NCBI RefSeq assembly: GCF_029433255.1
Contig: NZ_JAQTHU010000001.1
Coordinates: forward strand, 248,001-312,000
From: Lactobacillus sp. ESL0791
GTDB taxonomy: Bacteria; Bacillota; Bacilli; Lactobacillales; Lactobacillaceae
DNA: 64,000 nucleotides
Reading direction: 5' to 3'
The position numbers and the translations under genes are program-made. The notes under the pieces were generated by a model, which was given only the letters and a program-made list of their open reading frames with translations, was not told the origin of the DNA and did no database searches. Numbering within the stretch: the first letter of the stretch is position 1; the number at the start of each line of letters is the position of its first letter. Shown here in pieces: positions 1 to 9,145 of this stretch.

Positions 1-842
1 GCCGGCAGTTTCAACGAAGTATTGGCAATTTCGTCTTTTAAGGTTTTCGCCATGCTGGAAACGAAAGCTGCGGGTTCAAGCGGCTTGTCTTCCGCAGTGT
101 ACTTGATGCCGAAGCCGCCGCCGAAGTTTAAAACTTGTGGCTGGTAGCCGTATTTTTCGTACCAGGTATTGGCTAGCTGGACCATTTTTTTGACCAGTGC
201 GGTGAAGCCGTCCACTGCCATGATCTGTGAACCGATGTGTGCGTGGTAGCCAAGCAAATTAAGATGTGGATTAGCCAGAACCAGTTGCAGGGCTTTTTCC
301 GCTTGACCGGAGGCAAGGTCAAAGCCAAATTTGCTGTCCACCTGTCCGGTTTGGATGTATTCATGGGTATGAGCCGAGATGCCGGGGGCTAGCCGCAGCA
401 TGACATTTACTCGCGTGTTTTTATTGTCCAGCAATTGGGCAAGTAATTCTAATTCATAAAAATTATCGATGATAATAGTCCCCACGTGCTGCTTAAGTGC
501 CAATTCCAGTTCCGCGGGGGTTTTGTTGTTGCCGTGAAAGCTGATATTTTTCATCGGGAAGCCAGCCGCTACCGCGGTCATTAATTCACCGGCGGAAACA
601 ACATCAAGGTGACCGTGTTCTTGGGCGACAACCTGATCGATTGCCTTGACGGAGAAGGCTTTACTGGCATAGCTGATGGCATATTTTAACCCGGTTTGGG
701 CAAAAGCGCGATGCAGCTGCCGAAATTGTTTGCGAATTTGGCCGACATCGTATACATATAGCGGTGTCCCAAATTCTTTTGCTAGGGTAAGCGCATCGCA
801 GCCGCCGATTGTTAAGTGTCCCTGTGAATTTACTTTGACCAA
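1..842 (-). CDS. lysA: Diaminopimelate decarboxylase, partial (C-terminus outside window)
   Basis: PLP-dependent enzyme that decarboxylates meso-diaminopimelate to L-lysine, the last lysine step. About 280 N-terminal residues are present and the frame is still open at base 1. The start is a TTG at 842-840 preceded by GGAGGG; no ATG is placed suitably. The N-terminus reads LVKVNSQGHLTIGGCDA, and YASKAFSV near residue 61 carries the PLP lysine. A glycine-rich NFGGGFGIKYT segment follows further on, as in the fold III decarboxylase family. The gene sits directly downstream of a lysine riboswitch with terminator, so lysine should repress it. It is divergent from aspartokinase-dapF, which act earlier in the same pathway. 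Identity is secure; only the true start is inferred. Confidence 0.9.
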   Translation of the reverse strand, partial: MVKVNSQGHLTIGGCDALTLAKEFGTPLYVYDVGQIRKQFRQLHRAFAQTGLKYAISYASKAFSVKAIDQVVAQEHGHLDVVSAGELMTAVAAGFPMKNISFHGNNKTPAELELALKQHVGTIIIDNFYELELLAQLLDNKNTRVNVMLRLAPGISAHTHEYIQTGQVDSKFGFDLASGQAEKALQLVLANPHLNLLGYHAHIGSQIMAVDGFTALVKKMVQLANTWYEKYGYQPQVLNFGGGFGIKYTAEDKPLEPAAFVSSMAKTLKDEIANTSLKLP

Positions 843-867
843 GTTTTGTCCCTCCGAAATTAGCTAA

Positions 868-906
868 TAAAAAAGGTTCTTTTGTTTGCGCTGAAACAAA
901 AGAACC
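868..906 (-). terminator. Riboswitch-controlled intrinsic terminator before lysA
   Basis: Minus strand: GGTTCTTTTGTTT and AAACAAAAGAACC arms (875-906) with a short loop, followed by a T run. It ends about 25 bases before the lysA start. Confidence 0.88.
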
Positions 907-1103
907 TGATTAATTTATCTGGTATCAATTTGTCGGAAGCGCTCCGTAGAATTCTACGACAGTCCATAGCTTATTCACCTATGACCCAGCTGCTAATCCA
1001 AGCTTGTGAATTAACGCTTCGGCAGCTCTCCCTTTCAGTTAGCTTCTCGGCCAAGCAAAGCTCCGCTAACTTACTGATGATCGTTGCGACCTCTTCGATT
1101 GCA
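868..1103 (-). promoter_or_regulatory. Lysine riboswitch (L box) in the lysA leader
   Basis: On the minus strand the leader contains GAGGTCGCAACGATCATCAG near its 5' end and, further on, CTGAAAGGGAGAGCTGCCG. These are the conserved junction segments of the L-box lysine aptamer. Paired arms lie between them, and the 3' closing strand is near 932-945. A terminator follows at once, and then the Shine-Dalgarno of lysA. This is the usual OFF architecture: lysine binding favours the terminator. Segment boundaries were set by eye. Confidence 0.88.
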
Positions 1104-1111
1104 TAAATATT

Positions 1112-1135
1112 ATATTATTTTTACATCACTGTCAA
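1112..1135 (-). promoter_or_regulatory. Probable sigma-A promoter of the lysA riboswitch transcript
   Basis: Minus strand TTGACA (1135-1130) and TAATAT (1117-1112), separated by about 12 to 17 bases depending on which of the overlapping TATAAT/TAATAT frames is used. It lies just upstream of the L-box 5' end. Confidence 0.55.
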
Positions 1136-1185
1136 TAATATTAAGAAAAAACTTTGCCATTTGTTAAAAATAAAAAATAATTGAG

Positions 1186-1213
1186 TTGCAGATTATAAAA
1201 TTAATGCTAAAAT
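1186..1213 (+). promoter_or_regulatory. Probable promoter of the aspartokinase-dapF operon
   Basis: TTGCAG at 1186-1191, a 16-base spacer, and TAAAAT at 1208-1213, about 55 bases upstream of the aspartokinase start. No riboswitch or T-box lies between it and the gene. Confidence 0.55.
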
Positions 1214-1270
1214 GCAACTTAACTTTTCAGGTTTTGAAAAATAATAAGTTTTGTAAAAGGAATTGACAAA

Positions 1271-2644
1271 ATGAAAGTAGTTAAGTTTGGTGGCAGCTCG
1301 CTGGCGGATGGGCCGCATTTTGAAAAAATAATTGATATTATTCAGGCTGATCCCGCCAGGCAGATAATTGTGACATCGGCACCGGGCAAAAGGTCTGCTT
1401 CCGACAATAAAGTGACCGATCTGTTAATTACATATGCGAAAATGGTTCTGCAAAAACAGGATGTGGCAGAAATCCGCCAGCAGATTTGGTGGCGTTATCA
1501 AGCAATTGCTGATTATTTTTCTGTTGGTGCAGAGGAACTGGCACCGTTAAAACAGGTTTTATGGCAATTGGCGGAAAATGAATATCCTGATGCGGAATAT
1601 TTACTGGCTGCTTTTAAGGCGCACGGCGAGATTTTGAATGCAAAACTGTTGAGTCTGGTTTTACAAAAATTAGGGGTGAAGGCACATTTTGCCAGCTGCG
1701 GTGAACTAGGGATTAGAGTCACGCCTGTTCCCAGTGATGCGGCAGTCTTAGACGATACCTACCGCAATTTGGCAAATTATCAGCTGCCAGAAGGCTGTCT
1801 GGTTGTTCCCGGTTTTTACGGTCTTACGGCTGCCGGGCAGATTGCAACTTTTTCTCGGGGCGGCTCTGATATCACGGGAGCGATTTTGGCCCGCGGGTTC
1901 AAGGCAGACGTTTACGAAAACTTTACCGATGTTGATGCGATTTATGCGGTTGATCCCAGAATCGTGGCTCATCCGCAGCCGATTGCCAAGATGACATACC
2001 GGGAGATGCGGGAATTGTCTTATGCGGGCTTCTCCGTTTTCCATGATGAGGCCATTCTACCGGCGATTGCTGCCAATATTCCCATTAACGTCAAAAACAC
2101 CAATAATCCCCAGCTTGCGGGTACAATGATTGTTTCCGCCAAGGGCTTTCACGCCGATCACTTGATTACGGGTGTCGCCAGTGATAATCATTTTTCAGCG
2201 CTATATATTCACAAATATTTACTGAACAAAGAGGTTGGTTTTACATTAAAACTGTTAGAGATTTTTTATAAATACCATATTTCCTATGAACATATGCCTT
2301 CCGGAATTGATGACTTGACCATTATTTTTGATAAGCGGCAATTTACCCCGGAAATTAAGCAGAAGATGTGTCAAGATATCCGTGAGGCACTTCAGCCAGA
2401 CGATTTGGCCTGGATTGATGATTATGCCATTATCATGGTTGTTGGTGAGGGGATGCGCAACAAGGTGGGCGTAACCAAGCGGATTATTGATGCCTTGGCG
2501 CAAAAAAATATTGGCCTGCACATGATTAATCAGGGTGCTTCCAGAATTTCAATTATGCTTGGGATGAAACGGGCAGATGCGCCGGAAGCAGTAAAGCAGA
2601 TTTATCAAAATTTTTTTAAAAGGAGAGAAACAGTCAATGGTTAA
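1271..2644 (+). CDS. lysC: Aspartate kinase (monofunctional)
   Basis: Phosphorylates L-aspartate, the first step to lysine/diaminopimelate, threonine and methionine. The 457-residue length fits a monofunctional aspartokinase: an amino-acid kinase domain (about residues 1-290) followed by ACT regulatory repeats (about 300-450). KFGGSSLA at residues 4-11 is the ATP-binding signature; FSRGGSDITGA and NFTDVDAIYAVDPR are the other kinase motifs. The ACT region ends with GMRNKVGVTKRI and NQGASRISIM. The start is supported by AAAGGA upstream. It overlaps dapF by 8 bases, so the two are translationally coupled. The isozyme name is a choice; another aspartokinase may exist elsewhere. Confidence 0.92.
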   Translation: MKVVKFGGSSLADGPHFEKIIDIIQADPARQIIVTSAPGKRSASDNKVTDLLITYAKMVLQKQDVAEIRQQIWWRYQAIADYFSVGAEELAPLKQVLWQLAENEYPDAEYLLAAFKAHGEILNAKLLSLVLQKLGVKAHFASCGELGIRVTPVPSDAAVLDDTYRNLANYQLPEGCLVVPGFYGLTAAGQIATFSRGGSDITGAILARGFKADVYENFTDVDAIYAVDPRIVAHPQPIAKMTYREMRELSYAGFSVFHDEAILPAIAANIPINVKNTNNPQLAGTMIVSAKGFHADHLITGVASDNHFSALYIHKYLLNKEVGFTLKLLEIFYKYHISYEHMPSGIDDLTIIFDKRQFTPEIKQKMCQDIREALQPDDLAWIDDYAIIMVVGEGMRNKVGVTKRIIDALAQKNIGLHMINQGASRISIMLGMKRADAPEAVKQIYQNFFKRRETVNG

Positions 2645-3626
2645 CATAGAAAAGGTCCACGGTTCACAGAACAGTTTTTTTCTATTAGATCAGACACTTT
2701 TACAAACGCCGCTGACAGTGCCCGAGTTGCAGTGTTTAGCTGTCAGTTTGACGGATGCACATAAGGGCTTGCTGGGCGGCAGCGACGGCTTGTTGGTTGT
2801 TCAGCCGTCGACATGCGAGGGGGCTTTGGCACGCATGCTGATCTTTAACCGTGACGGGTCGCAGGCACTGATGTGCGGAAACGGGTTACGGACGGTGGCC
2901 CGTTATCTAGCGGAAAAATATCATCAGAATGCTTTTCGGGTGCAGACGGCTGAGGCCAGTTTGCAGGTAAAGAAATATCCCGAACTAGCACCGGGTGTGC
3001 CTGCATTCAGTGTAGAAATTGGACCTGTGAGTTTTGCTAAGGAAGACTTGCTGTTTCAGAATTTGCACACAGAAAAGATAATTAACCGGCGATTGCCAGA
3101 ATTGAGTTCTGAATTAACTTTTACGGCGATTGCGGTGCCTAACCCGCACTTGATCAGTTTTGTGCCTGATATCAAGAAGGCACATGCTGAATTAGGACGG
3201 CTAGGAAAGAAACTGAATCAGGCTAATCCTTATTTTCCGGATGGTGTCAATGTCAGTTTTGCCCAAATACTAGGACCAAATAAGTTGTTTGTTGAAACTT
3301 ATGAACGCGGCGTTGGTTTTACCAATGCTTGCGGGACGGGGATGTCGGCTACAAGTCTAGCCTTTTATTTGAATTATCCTGACCAAGTAGATGTTGATAA
3401 GTTAATCACGGTCTATAATCCTGGCGGTCTCGTGCAAACAAAAATTCACCCACAAAAAAAAGGCTATTGGTTGGAATTAATTGGTAATGCCACCGTTACC
3501 CACCAGATTCAAATACCGGAAGAGCAGCTGCATGAGGCAGAATTTGACCGCAAAGAAATCACCGTCACAGAAACGGGCGAGCAAGAAGATTACCTGCGAT
3601 TTGTTACGACCAAAAAATCGCATTGA
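2637..3626 (+). CDS. dapF: Diaminopimelate epimerase
   Basis: Converts LL- to meso-diaminopimelate for lysine and peptidoglycan, using a two-cysteine acid/base pair. Both cysteines are visible: C80 in MCGNGLR and C232 in NACGTGMSA. At 329 residues it is longer than the usual 270-280; the extra length includes a charged C-terminal tail after about residue 290. The start ATG lies inside the end of aspartokinase and follows AAAGGAGAG. With lysA on the other strand, this places two late diaminopimelate steps in one locus. Confidence 0.92.
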   Translation: MVNIEKVHGSQNSFFLLDQTLLQTPLTVPELQCLAVSLTDAHKGLLGGSDGLLVVQPSTCEGALARMLIFNRDGSQALMCGNGLRTVARYLAEKYHQNAFRVQTAEASLQVKKYPELAPGVPAFSVEIGPVSFAKEDLLFQNLHTEKIINRRLPELSSELTFTAIAVPNPHLISFVPDIKKAHAELGRLGKKLNQANPYFPDGVNVSFAQILGPNKLFVETYERGVGFTNACGTGMSATSLAFYLNYPDQVDVDKLITVYNPGGLVQTKIHPQKKGYWLELIGNATVTHQIQIPEEQLHEAEFDRKEITVTETGEQEDYLRFVTTKKSH

Positions 3627-3719
3627 TTGGTAAAAAATAGTTAATTATTGCACATTTTGTTGCTGATTTGGGTTTAATTATCTATGATTAAGTTAAATTA
3701 ACTAAGGAGGAACTTTTAG

Positions 3720-4055
3720 ATGGCGGGAGAACAGATTTTGGTAACAACGACGGAGCAGATTCCTGGTAAAAGTTACGAAATTATTGGCGAAGTATTTGGC
3801 TTGACGACACAATCCAAAAATATGTTTAAAGACATGGGAGCTGGTTTAAAATCAATGGTCGGCGGCGAAATCCGCAGTTACACCAAGATGTTAGAGGACT
3901 CGCGGGTTCAGGCCTTGGAACGCTTGCGGCAATCTGCACAGGACATGGACGCCGATGCCGTTGTTATGATGCGCTTTGATTCCGGTTCAATTGGCGGCGA
4001 TATGCAATCTGTTGTTGCTTATGGCACGGCGGTGAGGTATGTGACGGCTGAATAA
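3720..4055 (+). CDS. UPF0145 / YbjQ-family protein
   Basis: Small 111-residue protein of the YbjQ (UPF0145) family, sometimes called heavy-metal-binding domain proteins, with no settled function. The family pattern is clear: [22 protein letters not shown] at the start, a helix with [13 protein letters not shown], and a C-terminal strand with AYGTAV. The family forms ring-like pentamers. A strong AAGGAGGAA site lies 7 bases upstream. It is monocistronic, with its own terminator at 4071-4100. Confidence 0.85.
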   Translation: MAGEQILVTTTEQIPGKSYEIIGEVFGLTTQSKNMFKDMGAGLKSMVGGEIRSYTKMLEDSRVQALERLRQSAQDMDADAVVMMRFDSGSIGGDMQSVVAYGTAVRYVTAE

Positions 4056-4070
4056 TTTAGATTAGAAATG

Positions 4071-4100
4071 GCATTCTTCGATATGGAGGGATGCTTTTTT
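4071..4100 (+). terminator. Intrinsic terminator after the UPF0145 gene
   Basis: GCATTCTTC pairs with GAGGGATGC (9 bp including G-T pairs) around a 6-base loop, followed by TTTTTT. Confidence 0.8.
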
Positions 4101-4123
4101 GGTACAATTGATACAATAAGTTT

Positions 4124-4196
4124 GCCGCTTTAGCTCAGGAGGTAGAGCACCGCCGTGGTAAGGAGGAGGTCCCCAGTTCAAATCTGGGAAGCGGCT
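4124..4196 (+). tRNA. tRNA-Thr (anticodon GGU)
   Basis: Cloverleaf of 73 bases. The acceptor arms are GCCGCTT / AAGCGGC (7 bp). The D arm is GCTC / GAGC. The anticodon stem is CCGCC / GGAGG with loop GTGGTAA, and the T arm is CCCAG / CTGGG with loop TTCAAAT. Loop position 33 is T and the anticodon is GGT. The CCA end is not encoded; the gene is followed by TTAG. Two oddities: base 32 is G instead of a pyrimidine, and the middle pair of the anticodon stem is G-A (27-31/39-43 stem). TACAAT at 4112-4117 may be its -10 box. It could be functional or a drifting copy. Confidence 0.88.
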
Positions 4197-4236
4197 TTAG
4201 AAAAAGTTATTGCAGAAGGCTTTTTTATCTATAGTT

Positions 4237-5238
4237 TTAGTTTTTGCTATCGATATTTTTTATTTGCAAACCGTAAATATATTTAGTATCTGCGACTTTA
4301 ACAAATAAAGTAGTGTTGTCATTCAAAGTTTTTGCATTGTTGTAAACTTCGTAAAACTTTTCTTTTTTCTGATCTTCAGGCACATAAATATATACTTCTT
4401 TGTCTGCTGCTATTTGATTGCCTTTGGCAAGTGCGGGTGTGGTCGTAAACTTTTCTTTAGAGGCATCTCCAATAATTGCTTCCTTGGAAGGATCGACTTC
4501 ACGGGTAAATACTGTGCCATCTTCTGTATAATAATTTGTAGGGTTAGTAATCAATAATTTCATACAATTACTATAAGGAAGCAAAGGGTGTCTTCTCTTT
4601 ATTTTAACTTCATATGATGGTATATAACTGTCTGTATTAGACTTAATACCATATAAAGAAGTGTCACCATCAGACCGCGTAAGTAAATCTGAAGGGTCTA
4701 TTTCTCTGTTTATAATAAATTTATTGCCAATTTTAATATCTGAGTTTATTGCCCGTTCGTCATTATTTAATACGGTAAGCTTACCTTTAAATTTATCTTT
4801 AACTGTAGCAGTAACTTGATTAATAAATAATTCGTTATTATCAACACTATCAACATTTGCTGCCTTAATATAGCCACCATTGCCAATACTATAATATTCT
4901 TTTCCTTTAATTGTTTTATATGGCAGATAAAACCAATTCCACTCATCATCATGGAAAGAGTATCTTTGGGTGCTTGGATCAATAATTGCTTGTGCTTTGG
5001 CCGCATATTTGACTGTTTTACCCTTTTTAAGCAAGCCATTACTTCTTTGATAAGAAGATAATTTTTGCCCCTTCTTATTATAAATACGGGTATTATGATT
5101 TAATGTTAATGTTCTCTTTGTAGTTTGGTCATCAGTTTGCACTGCGTAAGCTTTATTAGCATTAATTGTGATGGCCCCAGTTGGGATAAGTGCTAAAGCT
5201 GCCGCCAAACTTAATATTAATTTTTTATCTTTTTTCAT
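4237..5238 (-). CDS. SLAP-domain (S-layer-type) secreted surface protein
   Basis: Secreted 333-residue protein. The signal peptide is MKKDKKLILSLAAALALIP onward, with a likely cut after AYA near residue 32. Right after it comes a SLAP-type cell-wall-binding segment: LTLNHNTRIYNKKGQKL, then WFYLPYKTIKGKEYYSIGNGGYIKAANV around residues 102-128. That domain tethers proteins to the wall of L. acidophilus-group cells. The C-terminal 200 residues match nothing I recognise; strand-rich repeats such as YIYVPEDQKKEKFYEVYN recur in the paralogue at 58550-59794. The Shine-Dalgarno is weak (GGGGAATGAT). The gene runs towards the tRNA on the opposite strand. Surface location is well supported; ligand or role is unknown. 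Confidence 0.78.
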   Translation of the reverse strand: MKKDKKLILSLAAALALIPTGAITINANKAYAVQTDDQTTKRTLTLNHNTRIYNKKGQKLSSYQRSNGLLKKGKTVKYAAKAQAIIDPSTQRYSFHDDEWNWFYLPYKTIKGKEYYSIGNGGYIKAANVDSVDNNELFINQVTATVKDKFKGKLTVLNNDERAINSDIKIGNKFIINREIDPSDLLTRSDGDTSLYGIKSNTDSYIPSYEVKIKRRHPLLPYSNCMKLLITNPTNYYTEDGTVFTREVDPSKEAIIGDASKEKFTTTPALAKGNQIAADKEVYIYVPEDQKKEKFYEVYNNAKTLNDNTTLFVKVADTKYIYGLQIKNIDSKN

Positions 5239-5410
5239 TTATAATCATTCCCCAAATAATCTGCTGTTTGTCTTTTATTTTAAATGTCCGCAGCCTTGTT
5301 GTCGAATAAAGTTGAAAAGTAATATAGTTTTTCATAAAAATAAGAGATGCTAAAATTTATTTAGATAACCTCTAAAAGCCATAAAATAGATTTTATAAGG
5401 AGCAAAATTC

Positions 5411-6064
5411 ATGGATATCAGCAAGGTAAAAGATTTTGTTAAACAGCAGCTGCAGGGTGAAAAGACCGGGCATGATTTTTATCATGGGCAACGGGTAGCG
5501 CATCTAGCTAAAAAAATGTATTTGGCTGATCACCAATCTGCCCATGAAGACAGCCGCATGGTTGCCATCATTATGACCGCTGGTTATTTGCACGATACGA
5601 TTGACGAAAAAATTTGTGCGGCTCCTAAGACGGTGATTGCCAAGATTAAGCAGCTGCTGCCTGAGGTTGGTTTTACGGATCTAGAAATTAAAGATATTTT
5701 GTTTACGATGCAGCATATGTCCTTTTCGAAAAATATTGAGCAGCATTATCAGCTGCCTGTGAGCGGACAATATGTGCAGGATGCCGACCGGATTGAGAGT
5801 TTAGGTGCAATCGGTATTGCCCGTGCCTTTACCTATGGCGGTAAGCATGACAATGTTATTTATGATCCGCAGATTAAACCCCAAGAAATTGTTAACCACG
5901 ACCAGTACCGCAATCATGAGGAAACGACAATTAATCATTTTTATGAAAAGCTGTTTAAATTGGAAGCAACGATGAACACTGTTGGCGGTGAGGCTGAAGC
6001 CAAGCGCCGGACCAATTACATGAAGGATTTTGTTAACGAATTTATGCAGGAATGGGACGTTTAG
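5411..6064 (+). CDS. HD-domain metal-dependent phosphohydrolase
   Basis: Predicted soluble HD-superfamily hydrolase of 217 residues. The metal ligands are visible in order: H21/H25 in GHDFYHGQRVAHL, the HD pair in AGYLHDTIDEK (about residues 55-65), and a distal D in VQDADRIESLGAIG (about residues 118-131). This is the YedJ/YpgQ-like group, which acts on phosphate esters or nucleotides; the substrate is not known. ATAAGGAGC precedes the ATG by 7 bases. It stands alone between two intergenic gaps, in line with guaB, which has its own ribosome site. Confidence 0.82.
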   Translation: MDISKVKDFVKQQLQGEKTGHDFYHGQRVAHLAKKMYLADHQSAHEDSRMVAIIMTAGYLHDTIDEKICAAPKTVIAKIKQLLPEVGFTDLEIKDILFTMQHMSFSKNIEQHYQLPVSGQYVQDADRIESLGAIGIARAFTYGGKHDNVIYDPQIKPQEIVNHDQYRNHEETTINHFYEKLFKLEATMNTVGGEAEAKRRTNYMKDFVNEFMQEWDV

Positions 6065-6101
6065 TCGAAATATTCTTGACCTGCATTGCTCTGACTAGTA
6101 A

Positions 6102-7289
<1,188 letters not shown>

Positions 7290-7294
7290 AATAA

Positions 7295-7325
7295 ATTCTC
7301 CTGTCTTTGGGCAGGAGAATCTTTT
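7295..7325 (+). terminator. guaB terminator
   Basis: ATTCTCCTG / CAGGAGAAT stem around a 7-base loop, followed by CTTTT. Confidence 0.88.
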
Positions 7326-7342
7326 AGCTATGAGGTGAAAAA

Positions 7343-7747
7343 ATGCGTGCAAGAGTTGTAATTTATAACGAACAATTAAAAGCAATATTGCTGATTAACA
7401 GAATAAAAAAGGATCGCAATTACTGGGTTATTCCCGGCGGCGGTGCCAAAGGAACCGAAACACCGGTGGAAACGGCAATTAGGGAAATTGATGAGGAACT
7501 GCAGCTTAAGTATCGGCCAGAACAGCTTAAGCAGATTTTTACGCTTGAAGAAGATGAAGTGCAACCGGTATTTTGGGCGGAAACCACCGTGACAGTCGCA
7601 CCCAAAATCAGTGGTGAGGAAGTGGGGCGCTCAAATAAAGACAACATTTATCGTCCGGCTTTTGTTAAAGTTTCTGACTTAAAAAAGGTTAATTTGATGC
7701 CGCCTGAAGCAACGGACAAAATTTTGCTGGCTTTAGAAAATAAATAA
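7343..7747 (+). CDS. Nudix hydrolase
   Basis: 134-residue Nudix-fold pyrophosphohydrolase that should cleave nucleoside diphosphates linked to another group. The Nudix box is at residues 33-55: a GGGAKGTETPVE stretch followed by TAIREIDEELQL. The G-x5-E-x7-REUxEE core is intact, but the late glycine is Q. RTGD-type or CoA-specific motifs are not seen, so no substrate can be named. ATGAGGTGA upstream supplies the ribosome site. It ends before a two-way terminator shared with the convergent peptidase. Confidence 0.83.
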   Translation: MRARVVIYNEQLKAILLINRIKKDRNYWVIPGGGAKGTETPVETAIREIDEELQLKYRPEQLKQIFTLEEDEVQPVFWAETTVTVAPKISGEEVGRSNKDNIYRPAFVKVSDLKKVNLMPPEATDKILLALENK

Positions 7748-7750
7748 ATG

Positions 7751-7791
7751 AAAAAAAGGATCTGCTGTCAAAAAGCGCAGATCCTTTTTTG
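7751..7791. terminator. Bidirectional terminator between Nudix gene and peptidase
   Basis: AAAAAGGATCTGC / GCAGATCCTTTTT stem with an A run on one side and a T run on the other. It serves the plus-strand Nudix gene and the minus-strand peptidase operon. Confidence 0.88.
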
Positions 7792-7802
7792 ATTAAAGAT
7801 AA

Positions 7803-9119
7803 TTAAGCCAATGTGTCCCATGCAGGAAGATCAATGATTGGTCCTTCGGCTAAAGCAACCAGTTCCTTGGTCAAGTATTTCTTGTGGACAACTACAGAAT
7901 CAACATATTCCTTGAACCAGTCATTGTTCATGGTGAAGAAGCCGTTCTTGCCGTACTTGCTGCCCCAAGAGTTTTCGACTTTCCACTGGCGGATTTCGCC
8001 GTTGTCTTCGTCAACGCCGACTAAGGCCATTGCGTGAGTTGAACAACTGACACCGGTGCGCCAGCGATCAGCCTTGGACATGCTGAGATTAACGCCGAAC
8101 AAATCGTTTAACTGGTAAAGTTCGGTGTCAAGGTAGCCCGTCTTATTCTCGGATTGCTGACCGACATCGTTACCAAACCAAACAGCTTCACCGTCCTTTA
8201 ATTGACTGACAGCAGCCGTCTCTAGGTATTCCATCGGCACATTAAGCAGCTTGATTCTGTAAGAACCCTCGACATTGTCCTCAAAGGGCAGGCCGTACAG
8301 TTTGCCGTATTCATGATCGGGTGCGTTTTCCAAAACGACATAGTCATTAAAGTCCACCTCGCCTAAGTATTTATGTAAAAATGCCAGCGGCGTTAGGTCC
8401 TTGTCGAGGTGATATTTTTTGTCATCATCACGGTATTCCAAGTCAAATTTCTTTGGCGGCTCACCGACTGCAATGGCGGTCATTTGGTAGACCTCGTTTA
8501 GAAAAGTTTTGTGTGCCTGTTCAAGTTCTGCATCTTTGCCGTCTTGCTTTAATTGCCGTAAAACGAGCGCGTCTTTTTTGAGCTTATCACCTAAAGCGGT
8601 GGCAAATCCATCTGTATTATTGGTATTGAAGGTTTCAGGCATCGCATAGGTCGGTACAACGCCGTATTTAGCGATTAATGCAGCAGCCATATGGAATTGG
8701 CCGCCGTCTTCACCAGCTTCTTCTAAATATGCTTGAACTTCGCGATCTTTAATTGGCCTGTCCGCCGTGGCAATAATGTTGTCATAAAAAATATTTGCCC
8801 GTTCGATCTTATCCCAGAAAAAGTTGTAGGCTTGTGAGAAGGTAAAATTCTTAACGTGATATTTTTTACCAAAAATGTGCCGCAAAATATTTAGTGTGGC
8901 AAATTCCCAGCAGCGGCCTGATTTTTTCTGATCGGTTACATTTTGGGTATCAAGCTCGGTGGAAAAGACCTGGGTCAAGTCAGCCTGAACACGATCGTTA
9001 TAAGATGCTTCCAAAATACCCTTGTTTTGCGCAGCTCGGGCGATTACCTGATTTTGCGGGTTCTTGTTAAAAGCAGCTGAAAATTTGGCTAATTCTTCGC
9101 TGCTTAATTGATGAGTCAT
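7803..9119 (-). CDS. PepE/PepC-family cysteine peptidase, copy 1
   Basis: Cytoplasmic papain-fold (family C1B) peptidase of 438 residues, the size of the L. helveticus thiol endopeptidase PepE and its paralogues. The catalytic triad is visible: C70 in KSGRCWEFATLN, H362 in STHAMALVGVDED, and N383 in KVENSWG. The family normally assembles as a hexamer with the active sites inside. These enzymes break down casein-derived or other imported peptides. Ribosome site AAGGAG. It lies 26 bases downstream of copy 2 on the same strand, so the two are probably co-transcribed. PepE (endo) and PepC (amino) cannot be told apart with certainty; the WEF after the cysteine and the overall sequence favour PepE/PepG. 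Confidence 0.85.
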   Translation of the reverse strand: MTHQLSSEELAKFSAAFNKNPQNQVIARAAQNKGILEASYNDRVQADLTQVFSTELDTQNVTDQKKSGRCWEFATLNILRHIFGKKYHVKNFTFSQAYNFFWDKIERANIFYDNIIATADRPIKDREVQAYLEEAGEDGGQFHMAAALIAKYGVVPTYAMPETFNTNNTDGFATALGDKLKKDALVLRQLKQDGKDAELEQAHKTFLNEVYQMTAIAVGEPPKKFDLEYRDDDKKYHLDKDLTPLAFLHKYLGEVDFNDYVVLENAPDHEYGKLYGLPFEDNVEGSYRIKLLNVPMEYLETAAVSQLKDGEAVWFGNDVGQQSENKTGYLDTELYQLNDLFGVNLSMSKADRWRTGVSCSTHAMALVGVDEDNGEIRQWKVENSWGSKYGKNGFFTMNNDWFKEYVDSVVVHKKYLTKELVALAEGPIIDLPAWDTLA

Positions 9120-9145
9120 TAATTAAATTCTCCTTTTGATTAAAA

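Noticed and set aside
868..1103. T-box riboswitch upstream of lysA
   Set aside because: No AGGGTGGNACCGCG motif; the conserved junction segments are those of the lysine L-box.
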